Assembly (NCBI GenBank): GCA_015490995.1
Contig: WFWT01000138.1
Span: forward strand, 1-64,000
Length of the DNA: 64,000 nucleotides
Direction of reading: 5' to 3'
From: Anaerolineae bacterium
GTDB taxonomy: Bacteria > Chloroflexota > Anaerolineae > JAADDB01
The stretch's first letter is position 1. The number at the start of each line of letters is the position of its first letter. Positions 10,024 through 18,776 of the stretch are shown here, in pieces. A program made the translations under genes and the position numbers. The notes under the pieces were generated by a model. That model did not search any database. It had not been told where the DNA came from and worked only from the letters and a program-made list of their open reading frames with translations.

Positions 10024-10055
10024 AGCCGGGCCCCACAGGTGGGTCCGGCTTTTTT
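10024..10055 (+). terminator. Rho-independent terminator downstream of tRNA-Glu
   Basis: AGCCGGGCCCCAC-AG-GTGGGTCCGGCT followed by TTTTTT. Confidence 0.85.
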
Positions 10056-10119
10056 AGTTGGAATCTTGCTGGGCCATACAGGAGTCCATCACAGGATACG
10101 TTCTAAGACGAGGGTGAGA

Positions 10120-11397
10120 ATGCTGCTGAGAATATTGTCTCGATGGCGGCTGTTAACACTTTTAGCAATCATTGCCCTTGGAGGGGTGGCCCTTCGCCTA
10201 TTTTCCCCCTGGCGTCCTGCCGACCCCTATGAAGCCCGTGTGTATGAGCTTGTTGCCCCTTATCGCTTTCAACTTGCACGGTGGGAGGTCCAGGCCGTTT
10301 GGGCCGAAGCCCAGGAGCGTATCCGTGTCCGGACGGTGGATATCGAGAGCCTGAGCGCTCGCACACTGGTCCTTGATTACCTCGAGGTGGGGCGGGAAAT
10401 TGGTGCGTTGAAAGGGGAAGTAGAGCGCTTGGTGGCAGAGGATAGGGAAGGAAATCGGGAGCGCGTGGCGCAGTTACAAGCACGTCTGCAGACACTGCGT
10501 GCCCTACAGGAGGCCCGACGTCCGGTCGTAGAGCGCATCTTGGCCGAGCAGGTCACCGTGGTCTTGCGAGAACTGGACCTGGGGTGGCTCGGTCAACCCT
10601 TACCCCCTGTTGCCTTTCAGTTCACCGAGCCTCCGTATTACCTCATCCTTTCCCCGCGGGATCGCATCGAACTGCGCCTGGGCGTTCATCTGAGTCCAGG
10701 CCTCTCCCTGGACACACGAGAAGCCATTGAAGCCCAGGCTGAAGCAGAGCTCCCTAACACCAGTGCTCTGGTGGAGGGCATTGGTGGTTTCGCTACGTGG
10801 CCGACGATGGTTATCGACAGTGCAGACATTCGCTGGGTTGTCAACACTATCGCTCACGAGTGGGTTCATACTTACTTGGTCGCGTATCCCCTGGGTCGGA
10901 AATATTACGATAGTCCTGACTTGTCCGCGATTAATGAGACGGTAGCGGACATTGCCGGCGAAGAAATTGGACGTGCAGTGCTGGCCCGCTTTTATCCGGA
11001 GCAGCTGCCTCCTACGCCTACGCCGACGCCGACCCAGGTGCGTCCTACAGGGACACCCACTCCTACCCCTACGCCAACCTTTGATTTTGTAAGAGAGATG
11101 CGCATCACCCGTGAGACCGTGGACCGTCTGCTGGCGGATGGCAAGGTCGAGGAGGCGGAAGCTTACATGGAGGCCCGGCGTCGATTTTTCGTGGCCCATG
11201 GGTACTACATCCGCAAGTTAAACCAGGCTTACTTCGCCTTTCATGGTACATACCGTACTGGGCCAGCAGCGCCGGCCGAGGATCCCATCGCGCCCCGATT
11301 ACGTGCTTTACGGCAGCAGAGCTCGTCACTGGCCGACTTTCTACGCACCGTGCGCGGGATCACCCGTCTGGAGGATCTCTTCGCTCTGGTACCGTGA
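10120..11397 (+). CDS. Membrane-anchored putative zinc metallopeptidase (HEWVH)
   Basis: N-terminal TM; NTIAHEWVHTYLV then NETVADIAGEEIG; Thr-Pro repeat insert. Start reassigned to 10120. Confidence 0.75.
   Translation: MLLRILSRWRLLTLLAIIALGGVALRLFSPWRPADPYEARVYELVAPYRFQLARWEVQAVWAEAQERIRVRTVDIESLSARTLVLDYLEVGREIGALKGEVERLVAEDREGNRERVAQLQARLQTLRALQEARRPVVERILAEQVTVVLRELDLGWLGQPLPPVAFQFTEPPYYLILSPRDRIELRLGVHLSPGLSLDTREAIEAQAEAELPNTSALVEGIGGFATWPTMVIDSADIRWVVNTIAHEWVHTYLVAYPLGRKYYDSPDLSAINETVADIAGEEIGRAVLARFYPEQLPPTPTPTPTQVRPTGTPTPTPTPTFDFVREMRITRETVDRLLADGKVEEAEAYMEARRRFFVAHGYYIRKLNQAYFAFHGTYRTGPAAPAEDPIAPRLRALRQQSSSLADFLRTVRGITRLEDLFALVP
11015..11085 (+). repeat. Thr-Pro (PTPTPTPT) coding microsatellite
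   Basis: PPTPTPTPTQVRPTGTPTPTPTPTF encoded by ACx/CCx repeats. Confidence 0.8.
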
Positions 11398-11406
11398 CCG
11401 AACAGC

Positions 11407-11868
11407 CTAGGGGGGTACTGGAGCTAATAGCTGCACACCGTTGGCCGTGCGTTCCGCCATCCATCCTTGGCGCTCCTGCCACTGCACTTGCCACCAGCGC
11501 AGTCCGTCCACTTCTTCCGGACCGCCAATCACGGTGACAATGCTCTGCGGGGGCACCACGGTGATGATGTCCTCAGGGGGCTTGTTGCGGTAGCCCGGCG
11601 ACGCGCGTAACCGCACCCCTACCGCGCTCACCACCTGGGCCTGTCCACCTACGTAGATACCTTCTGGAGGTGGCGTGGGCGTTTGCGGAGCTACGGTCGG
11701 TGTAGGGGGACGAGTGGGTGTGGGAGTAATAGGGCTCCATCGTAACGGTGGGGTGCTCTCTGCAATCATGCTGCGTACCACTAGGTAGAACAATACCAGC
11801 ACTATCACCCCCGCGGTGAACACACCGGATATTAAACCGACGGTGACTATAGCAACGCGCCCCCTCAT
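11407..11868 (-). CDS. Membrane-anchored SH3-like domain protein with TP-rich linker
   Basis: N-terminal TM, TPTPTRPPTPTVAPQTPTPPP linker, AVGVRLRASPGYRNKP...WWQVQWQERQGWMAE SH3b-like. Confidence 0.75.
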   Translation of the reverse strand: MRGRVAIVTVGLISGVFTAGVIVLVLFYLVVRSMIAESTPPLRWSPITPTPTRPPTPTVAPQTPTPPPEGIYVGGQAQVVSAVGVRLRASPGYRNKPPEDIITVVPPQSIVTVIGGPEEVDGLRWWQVQWQERQGWMAERTANGVQLLAPVPP

Positions 11869-12545
11869 TGCGAGCCCTCCTCCGGTGGGGCCGAACGCGT
11901 CGAGGGTAGATGCAGTACCTCTTTGCCCGCTAACCGCTCACGGATGCGATCGATGATGATATCCAGGTGTTGGGGTTCGTGTACAAAGTCCAAATTATCG
12001 GTGGGAATGACCAGTACAGGACAGCGATCGAAGCGCGCAGCCCACGCCTCATACAGGTCGTTCAGGCGTGCCAGGTAGGAAGGATCGATGACCTGTTCGT
12101 ACTCGCGACCTCGTTGGCGGATGCGTTGTAACAAGGTGGGCACGGAAGCGCGCAGGTAGACGATCAGGTCCGGCGGAGGCAAGATGCGCACCACCGTCTC
12201 GTACAACTCCCGGTATACCCGATAGTCCCGCTCGCTCATCGCCCCTTGATGATACAAGTTGCTGGCAAAAATCTCCGCATCCTCGTATACACACCGGTCT
12301 TGAATCACCGAGTGGGGCCGCTGTAACAGGTCGTAGTGATGCCGCAGCCGTCGACTGAGAAAGAAAATCTGGGAATGAAAGGCCCAGCGAGGCATGTCGC
12401 GATAAAAATCGGCCAGATAGGGATTTTCATCCACTGCTTCGTAGAAGGGTTCCCAACCCAGCCGCTGGCTCAGAAGGGCGGTAAGGGAGGACTTGCCAAC
12501 CCCAATATTGCCCGCGATTGCGATGAACCACCGTCCCGGCGTCAT
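11865..12545 (-). CDS. Deoxynucleoside kinase
   Basis: IAIAGNIGVGKSSLTALLSQRLGWEPFYEAVDENPYLADFYRD; VIQDRCVYEDAEIFA. Confidence 0.92.
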   Translation of the reverse strand: MTPGRWFIAIAGNIGVGKSSLTALLSQRLGWEPFYEAVDENPYLADFYRDMPRWAFHSQIFFLSRRLRHHYDLLQRPHSVIQDRCVYEDAEIFASNLYHQGAMSERDYRVYRELYETVVRILPPPDLIVYLRASVPTLLQRIRQRGREYEQVIDPSYLARLNDLYEAWAARFDRCPVLVIPTDNLDFVHEPQHLDIIIDRIRERLAGKEVLHLPSTRSAPPEEGSQ

Positions 12546-13564
12546 GAGGTGCGTTCCTCCGGCGCAGTTTCCCGTATCACGCTTATCAGCGCTTGTTCCA
12601 GGTCAATACCACTGTTGTTGGCCAGCTGTAACAGCGCAGCCAGCGTGTGGGCGAGGTGTTGCTGTAAAGCCTGACGGTGGGCTTCCACCGCGTGGGTTTG
12701 TGCTTCGGATCGGTTGCCCCTCGTGGCCTGAAGCGATGCAATGTCACGCCACACCACAGTTAGTTGGGCGGCCAATTCGCCCAGGTGTCGGCTCAGGGTC
12801 AGAAAAGCGTGTATCAAGTCCTCACTTTGGGTCACAGCGAGCTGTCGGCTCCACACTTGCCAATCACTCAATCTACGACCTATCGGCGGCTGAGGCGCCG
12901 ATGAACGTACTCCTTCCGGGAGTAAGAGGCCGGGTAGGGGTTGGTCAATCAGCCCTTCCCGAAGGGCGGCCCGTACCCGCCCAATGACATGCTCCCGGTG
13001 GTCTGAGTTCGACACAATGTTCAAGTGGGTGGTATCAATGGTCAGCACCGGCGCCTCCGTGTATCGAGTAAAGAAGTTTTCATATGCCTGACGTAATGCC
13101 TCAATGTAATCGCGGGACATGTTGCGCTCGTAGGGACGATCTCGAAACGCAATGCGTTCCATCAATACGTCGGTGGTTGCTTTCAAGTAGACGACCAGGT
13201 CCGGTACGGGGATACGCTCCGCCAGCGCGCGGTGCACTTGCTCGTAAACGGCCAGCTCGTCACCGCTAAGGTTCAAGTGGGCGAAGATCCGATCCTTGGC
13301 AAACAGGTAGTCCGAGACCAGAGGGCGTTGACGGAGCACCTGTGGGATGACCTCCCGTTGTTGACGATAGCGGCTGAGCAAGAAGAATATCTGTGTTTGG
13401 AAGGCATACCGTTCCCGGTCCATGTAAAACCGGGGCAGGAAGGGGTTCTCCTCAAACACTTCCAAGAGCAACTCGGTGTGAAGTGCCTCACTCAACAGGC
13501 GTGCCAAGGTGGTCTTGCCAACCCCGATAGGCCCTTCCACGGCGATGTAGAACGGGCGTGTCAT
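12542..13564 (-). CDS. Deoxynucleoside kinase with C-terminal MazG-like helical extension
   Basis: IAVEGPIGVGKTTLARLLSEAL...VFEENPFLPRFYMDRERYAFQTQIFFLLSRY; C-term LSRHLGELAAQL...LAHTLAALLQLANNSGIDLEQAL. Confidence 0.9.
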   Translation of the reverse strand: MTRPFYIAVEGPIGVGKTTLARLLSEALHTELLLEVFEENPFLPRFYMDRERYAFQTQIFFLLSRYRQQREVIPQVLRQRPLVSDYLFAKDRIFAHLNLSGDELAVYEQVHRALAERIPVPDLVVYLKATTDVLMERIAFRDRPYERNMSRDYIEALRQAYENFFTRYTEAPVLTIDTTHLNIVSNSDHREHVIGRVRAALREGLIDQPLPGLLLPEGVRSSAPQPPIGRRLSDWQVWSRQLAVTQSEDLIHAFLTLSRHLGELAAQLTVVWRDIASLQATRGNRSEAQTHAVEAHRQALQQHLAHTLAALLQLANNSGIDLEQALISVIRETAPEERTS

Positions 13565-13712
13565 GTGTGATTACCTCCTACGTATCAGCCGCACAGTTCT
13601 GCCTTCATTGTAGCGGGGGAAGGGCTAGAGGACCAGTTCGTAACTCATGGTGCATTCTTTCGTACATGATCACGCAAAGTGGACACGGGCCCACAGAGGC
13701 CGGGAGGAAAGT

Positions 13713-14411
13713 ATGCACCACGGGGCGGGTTCGACTACACTGAAAATGGCCGTCTACCCTCAGGTCACTTCGCGTGTCTCGGTGCCTGAGCCTGCCACGT
13801 CATCTCGCGATCTTCGTGTGCCTACAGGTAGCTCACCGGCAGGAGACTTACCGGTGGACGCGTTACCCGAAAGTGCGTTGATCGAACGGGCCCGTCAGGG
13901 TGACCACGCGGCCTTTGGCGAGTTGGTCCATCGTTACCAAAACGCGGTGTATAACTTGTGTTATCGCATGTTAGGTGATCCTCACGAAGCGGAGGATGCC
14001 AGTCAGGAAGTGTTCCTGCGCGTGTATCGTCACCTTGACCGGTATGACCAAAAGCGCCGTTTCAGCACGTGGGTGCTTAGCATCGCTTCACATCACTGTA
14101 TCGATCGCCTGCGCAGTCGACGAGCAAAGTGGCTTTCATGGGAGCAAGTACCCTCCCGGGCAGTGTCCCCGACCGATCCGTTGCCGGAGGACCATGTCAT
14201 TCGTCAAGAAGTGTGTGACCATGTCCAACAACTGTTGGAGCATCTCTCCCCGGAGGACCGTCTGGTGCTGGTACTGCACTATTGGTATAACCTTTCGTAC
14301 CGTGAAATCGCTCACATCATGCAAGTGTCCGAAGGAGCTGTGAAAACGCGTGCTCATCGGGCACGACAGCGACTGGGCGAGATGTTATTGGCGGAGGGCT
14401 GGACACCATGA
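13713..14411 (+). CDS. ECF-type RNA polymerase sigma factor
   Basis: AAFGELVHRYQNAVYNLCYRMLGDPHEAEDASQEVFLRVYRHL; LSYREIAHIMQVSEGAVKTRAHRARQRL; GGAGG SD upstream of 13713. Confidence 0.93.
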   Translation: MHHGAGSTTLKMAVYPQVTSRVSVPEPATSSRDLRVPTGSSPAGDLPVDALPESALIERARQGDHAAFGELVHRYQNAVYNLCYRMLGDPHEAEDASQEVFLRVYRHLDRYDQKRRFSTWVLSIASHHCIDRLRSRRAKWLSWEQVPSRAVSPTDPLPEDHVIRQEVCDHVQQLLEHLSPEDRLVLVLHYWYNLSYREIAHIMQVSEGAVKTRAHRARQRLGEMLLAEGWTP

Positions 14412-14965
14412 CTGGCTTCACCGGTGAAAAACGGTTTCAGGATACACGACATCACCTGGATCCCGACATGATAGAACGTCTGCTCAACGGGGAGGATGTA
14501 CCGGCGGCGCGGGATCACCTGGAGGTCTGTACTTCCTGTCAGCAGATATGGGAACGCGCTTATCGGGCCTACCACTGGCTTCGACAGGTGCCCACCCTCA
14601 CCGCGCCACCGGAGTTGTACCCACGGGTGATGCAGGCGATAACCGACAAAACCTCTCAACCGCTTTCCTGGCGGTGGCGCGCGTTGCTGGTGACGGCTCT
14701 TGTGCTGTGCTGGGGTGGAATCCTCGGCTTGATGGTAGGGGTAGGCTTGAATCTGAGCACGCATTGGTGGCCGGCGGCTACCATGACCTTCCGTCTGGTG
14801 CAGGATCTCATCGGGGCTACATGGAGTATCGGCTGGGCGATACTGCGTGCGGTGCTCCTTAGCCCGTGGCTTCTTTTCCTGGGTTTATTGGCAATGATCG
14901 GTTTGGGGTTATGGGGCTGGCTTTTGACATGGACACGACATCGACTGCTTGTGGCCGGGAGATGA
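14408..14965 (+). CDS. Anti-sigma factor, membrane-anchored, HLxxCxxC zinc-finger-like N-term
   Basis: RDHLEVCTSCQQIW plus two C-terminal TM segments; ATGA overlap with sigma gene. Confidence 0.8.
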   Translation: MTGFTGEKRFQDTRHHLDPDMIERLLNGEDVPAARDHLEVCTSCQQIWERAYRAYHWLRQVPTLTAPPELYPRVMQAITDKTSQPLSWRWRALLVTALVLCWGGILGLMVGVGLNLSTHWWPAATMTFRLVQDLIGATWSIGWAILRAVLLSPWLLFLGLLAMIGLGLWGWLLTWTRHRLLVAGR

Positions 14966-15013
14966 GGACAATGATTTACTAACCATTGTTCACTCTGGTT
15001 GGAGGTGCAAACG

Positions 15014-16015
15014 ATGAAAGTAGCACGGATGATGTTTCTTTTCCTTGTCGTGTGGATGACTTTAGCAGGGACCGCCCTGGCTATTCCCGCATCCCTTCCC
15101 AACCGACAGGGAGGAATAGTGCAAGTCGGACAGGATTGGACCCTTCCCAGTGGTGGGCGTGAGCGAGGGGATGTGCTGATTATCAGCGCGGATGCGGTCA
15201 TCCAGGAAAGGGCTGTCCTGGACGGCACATTGACGGTCATTTCCGGGAACGCTGTCATCGCGGGGACGGTGAACGGGGATGTTAACGTGATTAGTGGGGA
15301 TGTGATCCTGCGGGAAACAGGAGTTGTAGGCGGGGACGTGAATATCGTATCGGGGAAGGTGACCCAGGCGCCAGGAGCTCGCGTGGAAGGGGACATTGTG
15401 CGTGGGAACGTACGCCTGGGTAATCTGACGTGGAGTGCGTGGTTCCCCGCGTTTTTCCAGGGCCTAGGCCCTTGGACCTTCCCAGGGTCTGGGACACTGA
15501 CGGGAGTTGCCGCAATTCTATTAGAGCTGGTGTTCTCCTTCCTGCGCGCCTTTGGGATCTCAGTGGGTGTGGCAGCTATTGGTGCTGTTCTGGTTCTCGT
15601 GTGGCCTGAAGGTATCCAGCGCATTGCCCACACTGTGGAACAGGCTTTCCTGCCTTCCTTGGGGATCGGTTTTCTCACCTGGTTTGCCGGTGGCCTAATT
15701 ATTCTTCTGCTGGTCATCACCATCTGCTTCGCTATTATAGGCGTTGCCGGTCTGGTAGCCCTGATCGTGTTGAGCTTGTTGGGGTGGACCGCGATAGGCC
15801 GCATCGTTGGTGAGCGGTTGTGGCAAGCCATGGGGATGGAGGCCACCTCTCCCCTGTGGCCTACCGTTGGTGGCACTTTCCTAATCACGCTGCTGTCCCG
15901 GATCCCGTGCGTGGGCACTATCTTTGGCTTGATTCTGGGCTCGGTAGGCCTCGGTGCTACCTTGGTGACCTTATACACTCGGTACAACGAGCGACGGGCG
16001 TTACCTGCCGGCTAA
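15014..16015 (+). CDS. Bactofilin/polymer-forming-like beta-helix protein with C-terminal TM region
   Basis: DVLIISADAVIQERAVLDGTLTVISGNAVIAGTVNGDVNVISGDVILRETGVVGGDVNIVSG repeats. Confidence 0.8.
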   Translation: MKVARMMFLFLVVWMTLAGTALAIPASLPNRQGGIVQVGQDWTLPSGGRERGDVLIISADAVIQERAVLDGTLTVISGNAVIAGTVNGDVNVISGDVILRETGVVGGDVNIVSGKVTQAPGARVEGDIVRGNVRLGNLTWSAWFPAFFQGLGPWTFPGSGTLTGVAAILLELVFSFLRAFGISVGVAAIGAVLVLVWPEGIQRIAHTVEQAFLPSLGIGFLTWFAGGLIILLLVITICFAIIGVAGLVALIVLSLLGWTAIGRIVGERLWQAMGMEATSPLWPTVGGTFLITLLSRIPCVGTIFGLILGSVGLGATLVTLYTRYNERRALPAG

Positions 16016-16093
16016 TCCCTCGCGGTCGTCCGGTCCCTCGTTGCCCTCTTCCTCCCCGCTGGGTTACAATGAACGGGGAGGAGAAGAAGGGCA

Positions 16094-16867
16094 ATGGGTT
16101 ATGGAAACGGTTTTATGGCGCTGCGACAAGGTCTTTACCTCGATGTACACGGGACCACTTGGCCTTGGCAACTCTCCGCGGGCTGGACAGGTATCCTGGG
16201 GTATCTCCTGGGCGGGGGGGATGGCTCTGTTGGTCAACTGGCACTGGTGGTGCTTCTGATGGATGGGCTCTGGGGGGCATGGTGGCGCCTGTTTCAGCCT
16301 CCTCTTGCCCCCCGGGAACCTGCGTTCTCCTGGCTGCCTTATGCCACAGCTGATGCACCTTGGTCTCAGATAAACCGTGTTTTGGTGCCTCACTTTTTCT
16401 CCAGGCTGATACTTGTTACCCTGGGTGTTCTGATAATTGCACGTGCTTTGTCCCCAGCAGCTGTGTGGGCCAGCGGGCTTGCGCTGGTCATTGCGTTGCT
16501 GGGTGGGTGGACCGCGCGTGTGTGGCGTTCGCTCACCCCCTTTGTGGCTACGGGGTACAGTATAGGGCTCCCCTTGTGGGCCGGTGCGTACCTTGCTGGC
16601 GAATGGGGTATGGCCGTGGCGCTAAGCGGTGCTCTCACGGCAGCGTCCTGGGCTTACCACTGCGGCAGCCGCTGGGCCTGGCTGTGGCGAGGTCTTGCGG
16701 TAGGAGGATGGGTGGGCATTGTAAGCGCCTGGGTGCCCCCCTGGCTTACGGCCCTCACAGCTATTGCCATGTTGCTCTCCACCGTAACCCCAAAGGAAGG
16801 GCACGCGGCAACGCTCTGGTGGGGAAGTCTGGGGAGCGTCGTGGTCTACTACCTGCTGCGCGGGTAG
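16094..16867 (+). CDS. Hypothetical multi-pass membrane protein
   Basis: 257 aa, many hydrophobic segments. Confidence 0.65.
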   Translation: MGYGNGFMALRQGLYLDVHGTTWPWQLSAGWTGILGYLLGGGDGSVGQLALVVLLMDGLWGAWWRLFQPPLAPREPAFSWLPYATADAPWSQINRVLVPHFFSRLILVTLGVLIIARALSPAAVWASGLALVIALLGGWTARVWRSLTPFVATGYSIGLPLWAGAYLAGEWGMAVALSGALTAASWAYHCGSRWAWLWRGLAVGGWVGIVSAWVPPWLTALTAIAMLLSTVTPKEGHAATLWWGSLGSVVVYYLLRG

Positions 16868-16928
16868 TGCCTTGAACACAACTAGAGTCAACGTAAAGCA
16901 TCCACGATAATGTAGCAAGGAGGCGTGC

Positions 16929-17885
16929 ATGGGCGGAGGGGTGGTCAACCGTAAACACATCAAAGACTTTCTCAGCATCGCCGACGTACCCGCGGGTGTG
17001 CTTTGGGAGTGGCTCCGCTTGGCCAGGGCCCTTAAGGAGGAATGGCTGGCCGGGGGTAATAAACCGGTGCTCCAGGGCAAGGTATTGGGCATGATCTTTC
17101 AAAAGCCTTCCCTGCGCACCCGGGTCTCTTTCGATGTGGCCATGCGTCACCTGGGGGGCTCCGCAATCTACCTTTCTCCCCAGGAGATTCGACTGGGTGA
17201 GCGCGAAAGCATCGCGGACGCGGCTGCGGTGCTCTCGGGATATGTACACGGTATCATGGCTCGCGTGTTCGCACACCGTGAAGTGGAAGAGTTAGCCCGG
17301 CACGCTTCGGTGCCGGTGATCAATGGCCTGTCGGATTTCAATCACCCTTGCCAGGCCTTCTGTGACATGTTCACCCTGTACGAGCATTGGCACTGGCAGG
17401 ACTTGGCCGGACGTCACCTGGTGTTTGTCGGCGACGGCAACAACGTAGCGCGTTCATTGCTTTTCGCGTGCAGCAAGTTGGGCATCCACATCACTCTATG
17501 TACTCCACCGGGATACGAGGTTGAGGCGGAAGTGCTGGCCCAGGCTCGCGCGTTTGCCACTCAGAGTGGTAGTCTCATCCGCACGTCCCACGACCCCCAG
17601 GAAGCGGTGCAGGGAGCTGACGTGATTTACACCGACGTGTGGGCGAGTATGGGTCAGGAGGCTGAGGTGGAACAGCGTCGACGGATCTTTCGTCCGTATC
17701 AGGTCAACAGCACGTTGTTGGCAGCCACCGGGAACCCGAACGTGGTGGTCATGCATTGTTTGCCAGCCCATCGGGGGGAGGAGATCACCGATGAAGTGAT
17801 GGATGGCCCCCACAGCATTGTGTACCGCCAAGCCCACAACCGATTACACGGTCAAAAGGCCATTCTGGTTGCCCTGTTGGGGTAA
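16929..17885 (+). CDS. argF: Ornithine carbamoyltransferase
   Basis: [52 protein letters not shown]. Confidence 0.95.
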   Translation: MGGGVVNRKHIKDFLSIADVPAGVLWEWLRLARALKEEWLAGGNKPVLQGKVLGMIFQKPSLRTRVSFDVAMRHLGGSAIYLSPQEIRLGERESIADAAAVLSGYVHGIMARVFAHREVEELARHASVPVINGLSDFNHPCQAFCDMFTLYEHWHWQDLAGRHLVFVGDGNNVARSLLFACSKLGIHITLCTPPGYEVEAEVLAQARAFATQSGSLIRTSHDPQEAVQGADVIYTDVWASMGQEAEVEQRRRIFRPYQVNSTLLAATGNPNVVVMHCLPAHRGEEITDEVMDGPHSIVYRQAHNRLHGQKAILVALLG

Positions 17886-17966
17886 CCGATGTACCCTTCC
17901 GGCAAATGATCGAGGCACCATATCCCTTGCCGGCTATCCGTTGAAGGCAAAGGCAAGGAGGAAAGC

Positions 17967-18776
17967 GTGAGTGTGCAGGACATCCTGACCCTGCTTGGGC
18001 GGGTGGATGCGTGGACAGTTATGGATATCTTTCTGGTCACGCTGGTGTTTTACAGCGTGTTACGTCTGTTTCAGGGTACCCAGGCCGTGACCCTGGTGCG
18101 CGGATTGCTCCTCATCAGTGTGGTAATGTTTATCGTGACCAACTTTGTGGAAGGGTTGACGGCTTTTCGCTGGTTGGTCCGCAGCAGTTTGCCCGCTATC
18201 CTTGTGGCTTTGCCCGTCATTTTTCAGCCAGAATTGCGGCGTATGCTGGAGCGTCTCGGCCGGACAACTCCTTTCCTTGCTCGTTCGGTGGATGTAGGGC
18301 CGGTAGACGAACTGATCGACACCCTTGTCTCCGCTACCATGCGCCTGTCCGCCCATCGGTACGGGGCGATCATCGTCCTAGAAGGAACTGTGGGTCTGGA
18401 AGAGTACGTGGAAACGGGCATTCGCATTGATGGTTTGGTGAGTGAGCGGCTGTTGTTGGCCATCTTTTATCCCAACGCGGCCCTGCACGATGGGGCAGTC
18501 ATCCTGCGCGGAAACCGAGTCGTTGCCGCCGCGTGTGTGTTACCCCTCTCCCCGCGACCCTTGGAAGCCCATCTGGGCACACGCCACCGGGCTGGACTGG
18601 GGATCACGGAGCACGGAGATGCGTTGGCCATCATTGTTTCTGAGGAGACGGGTACGATTTCGGTGGCCCGATATGGGCGTTTAGTGCGTCGGTTAGACGA
18701 TAAACGGCTGCGCCGTGTGCTTCAGAACTTCTACGCGCCTCAACTCCAGCGACAACAGAAGAGGCTTGCTGCATGA
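17967..18776 (+). CDS. cdaA: Diadenylate cyclase CdaA (DisA_N domain)
   Basis: Three N-term TMs; LFYPNAALHDGAVIL-type DGA motif and GTRHRAGLGITE RHR motif. Confidence 0.95.
   Translation: MSVQDILTLLGRVDAWTVMDIFLVTLVFYSVLRLFQGTQAVTLVRGLLLISVVMFIVTNFVEGLTAFRWLVRSSLPAILVALPVIFQPELRRMLERLGRTTPFLARSVDVGPVDELIDTLVSATMRLSAHRYGAIIVLEGTVGLEEYVETGIRIDGLVSERLLLAIFYPNAALHDGAVILRGNRVVAAACVLPLSPRPLEAHLGTRHRAGLGITEHGDALAIIVSEETGTISVARYGRLVRRLDDKRLRRVLQNFYAPQLQRQQKRLAA

Noticed and set aside
14656-15987. 443-aa minus-strand ORF
   Set aside because: Lies antisense to the confidently identified anti-sigma and beta-helix genes; low-complexity Arg/Pro/Thr composition typical of GC-rich shadow ORFs.
17890-17945. 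CCGGCAA...TTGCCGG inverted repeat after argF
   Set aside because: 7-bp stem with a ~20-nt loop, likely chance.
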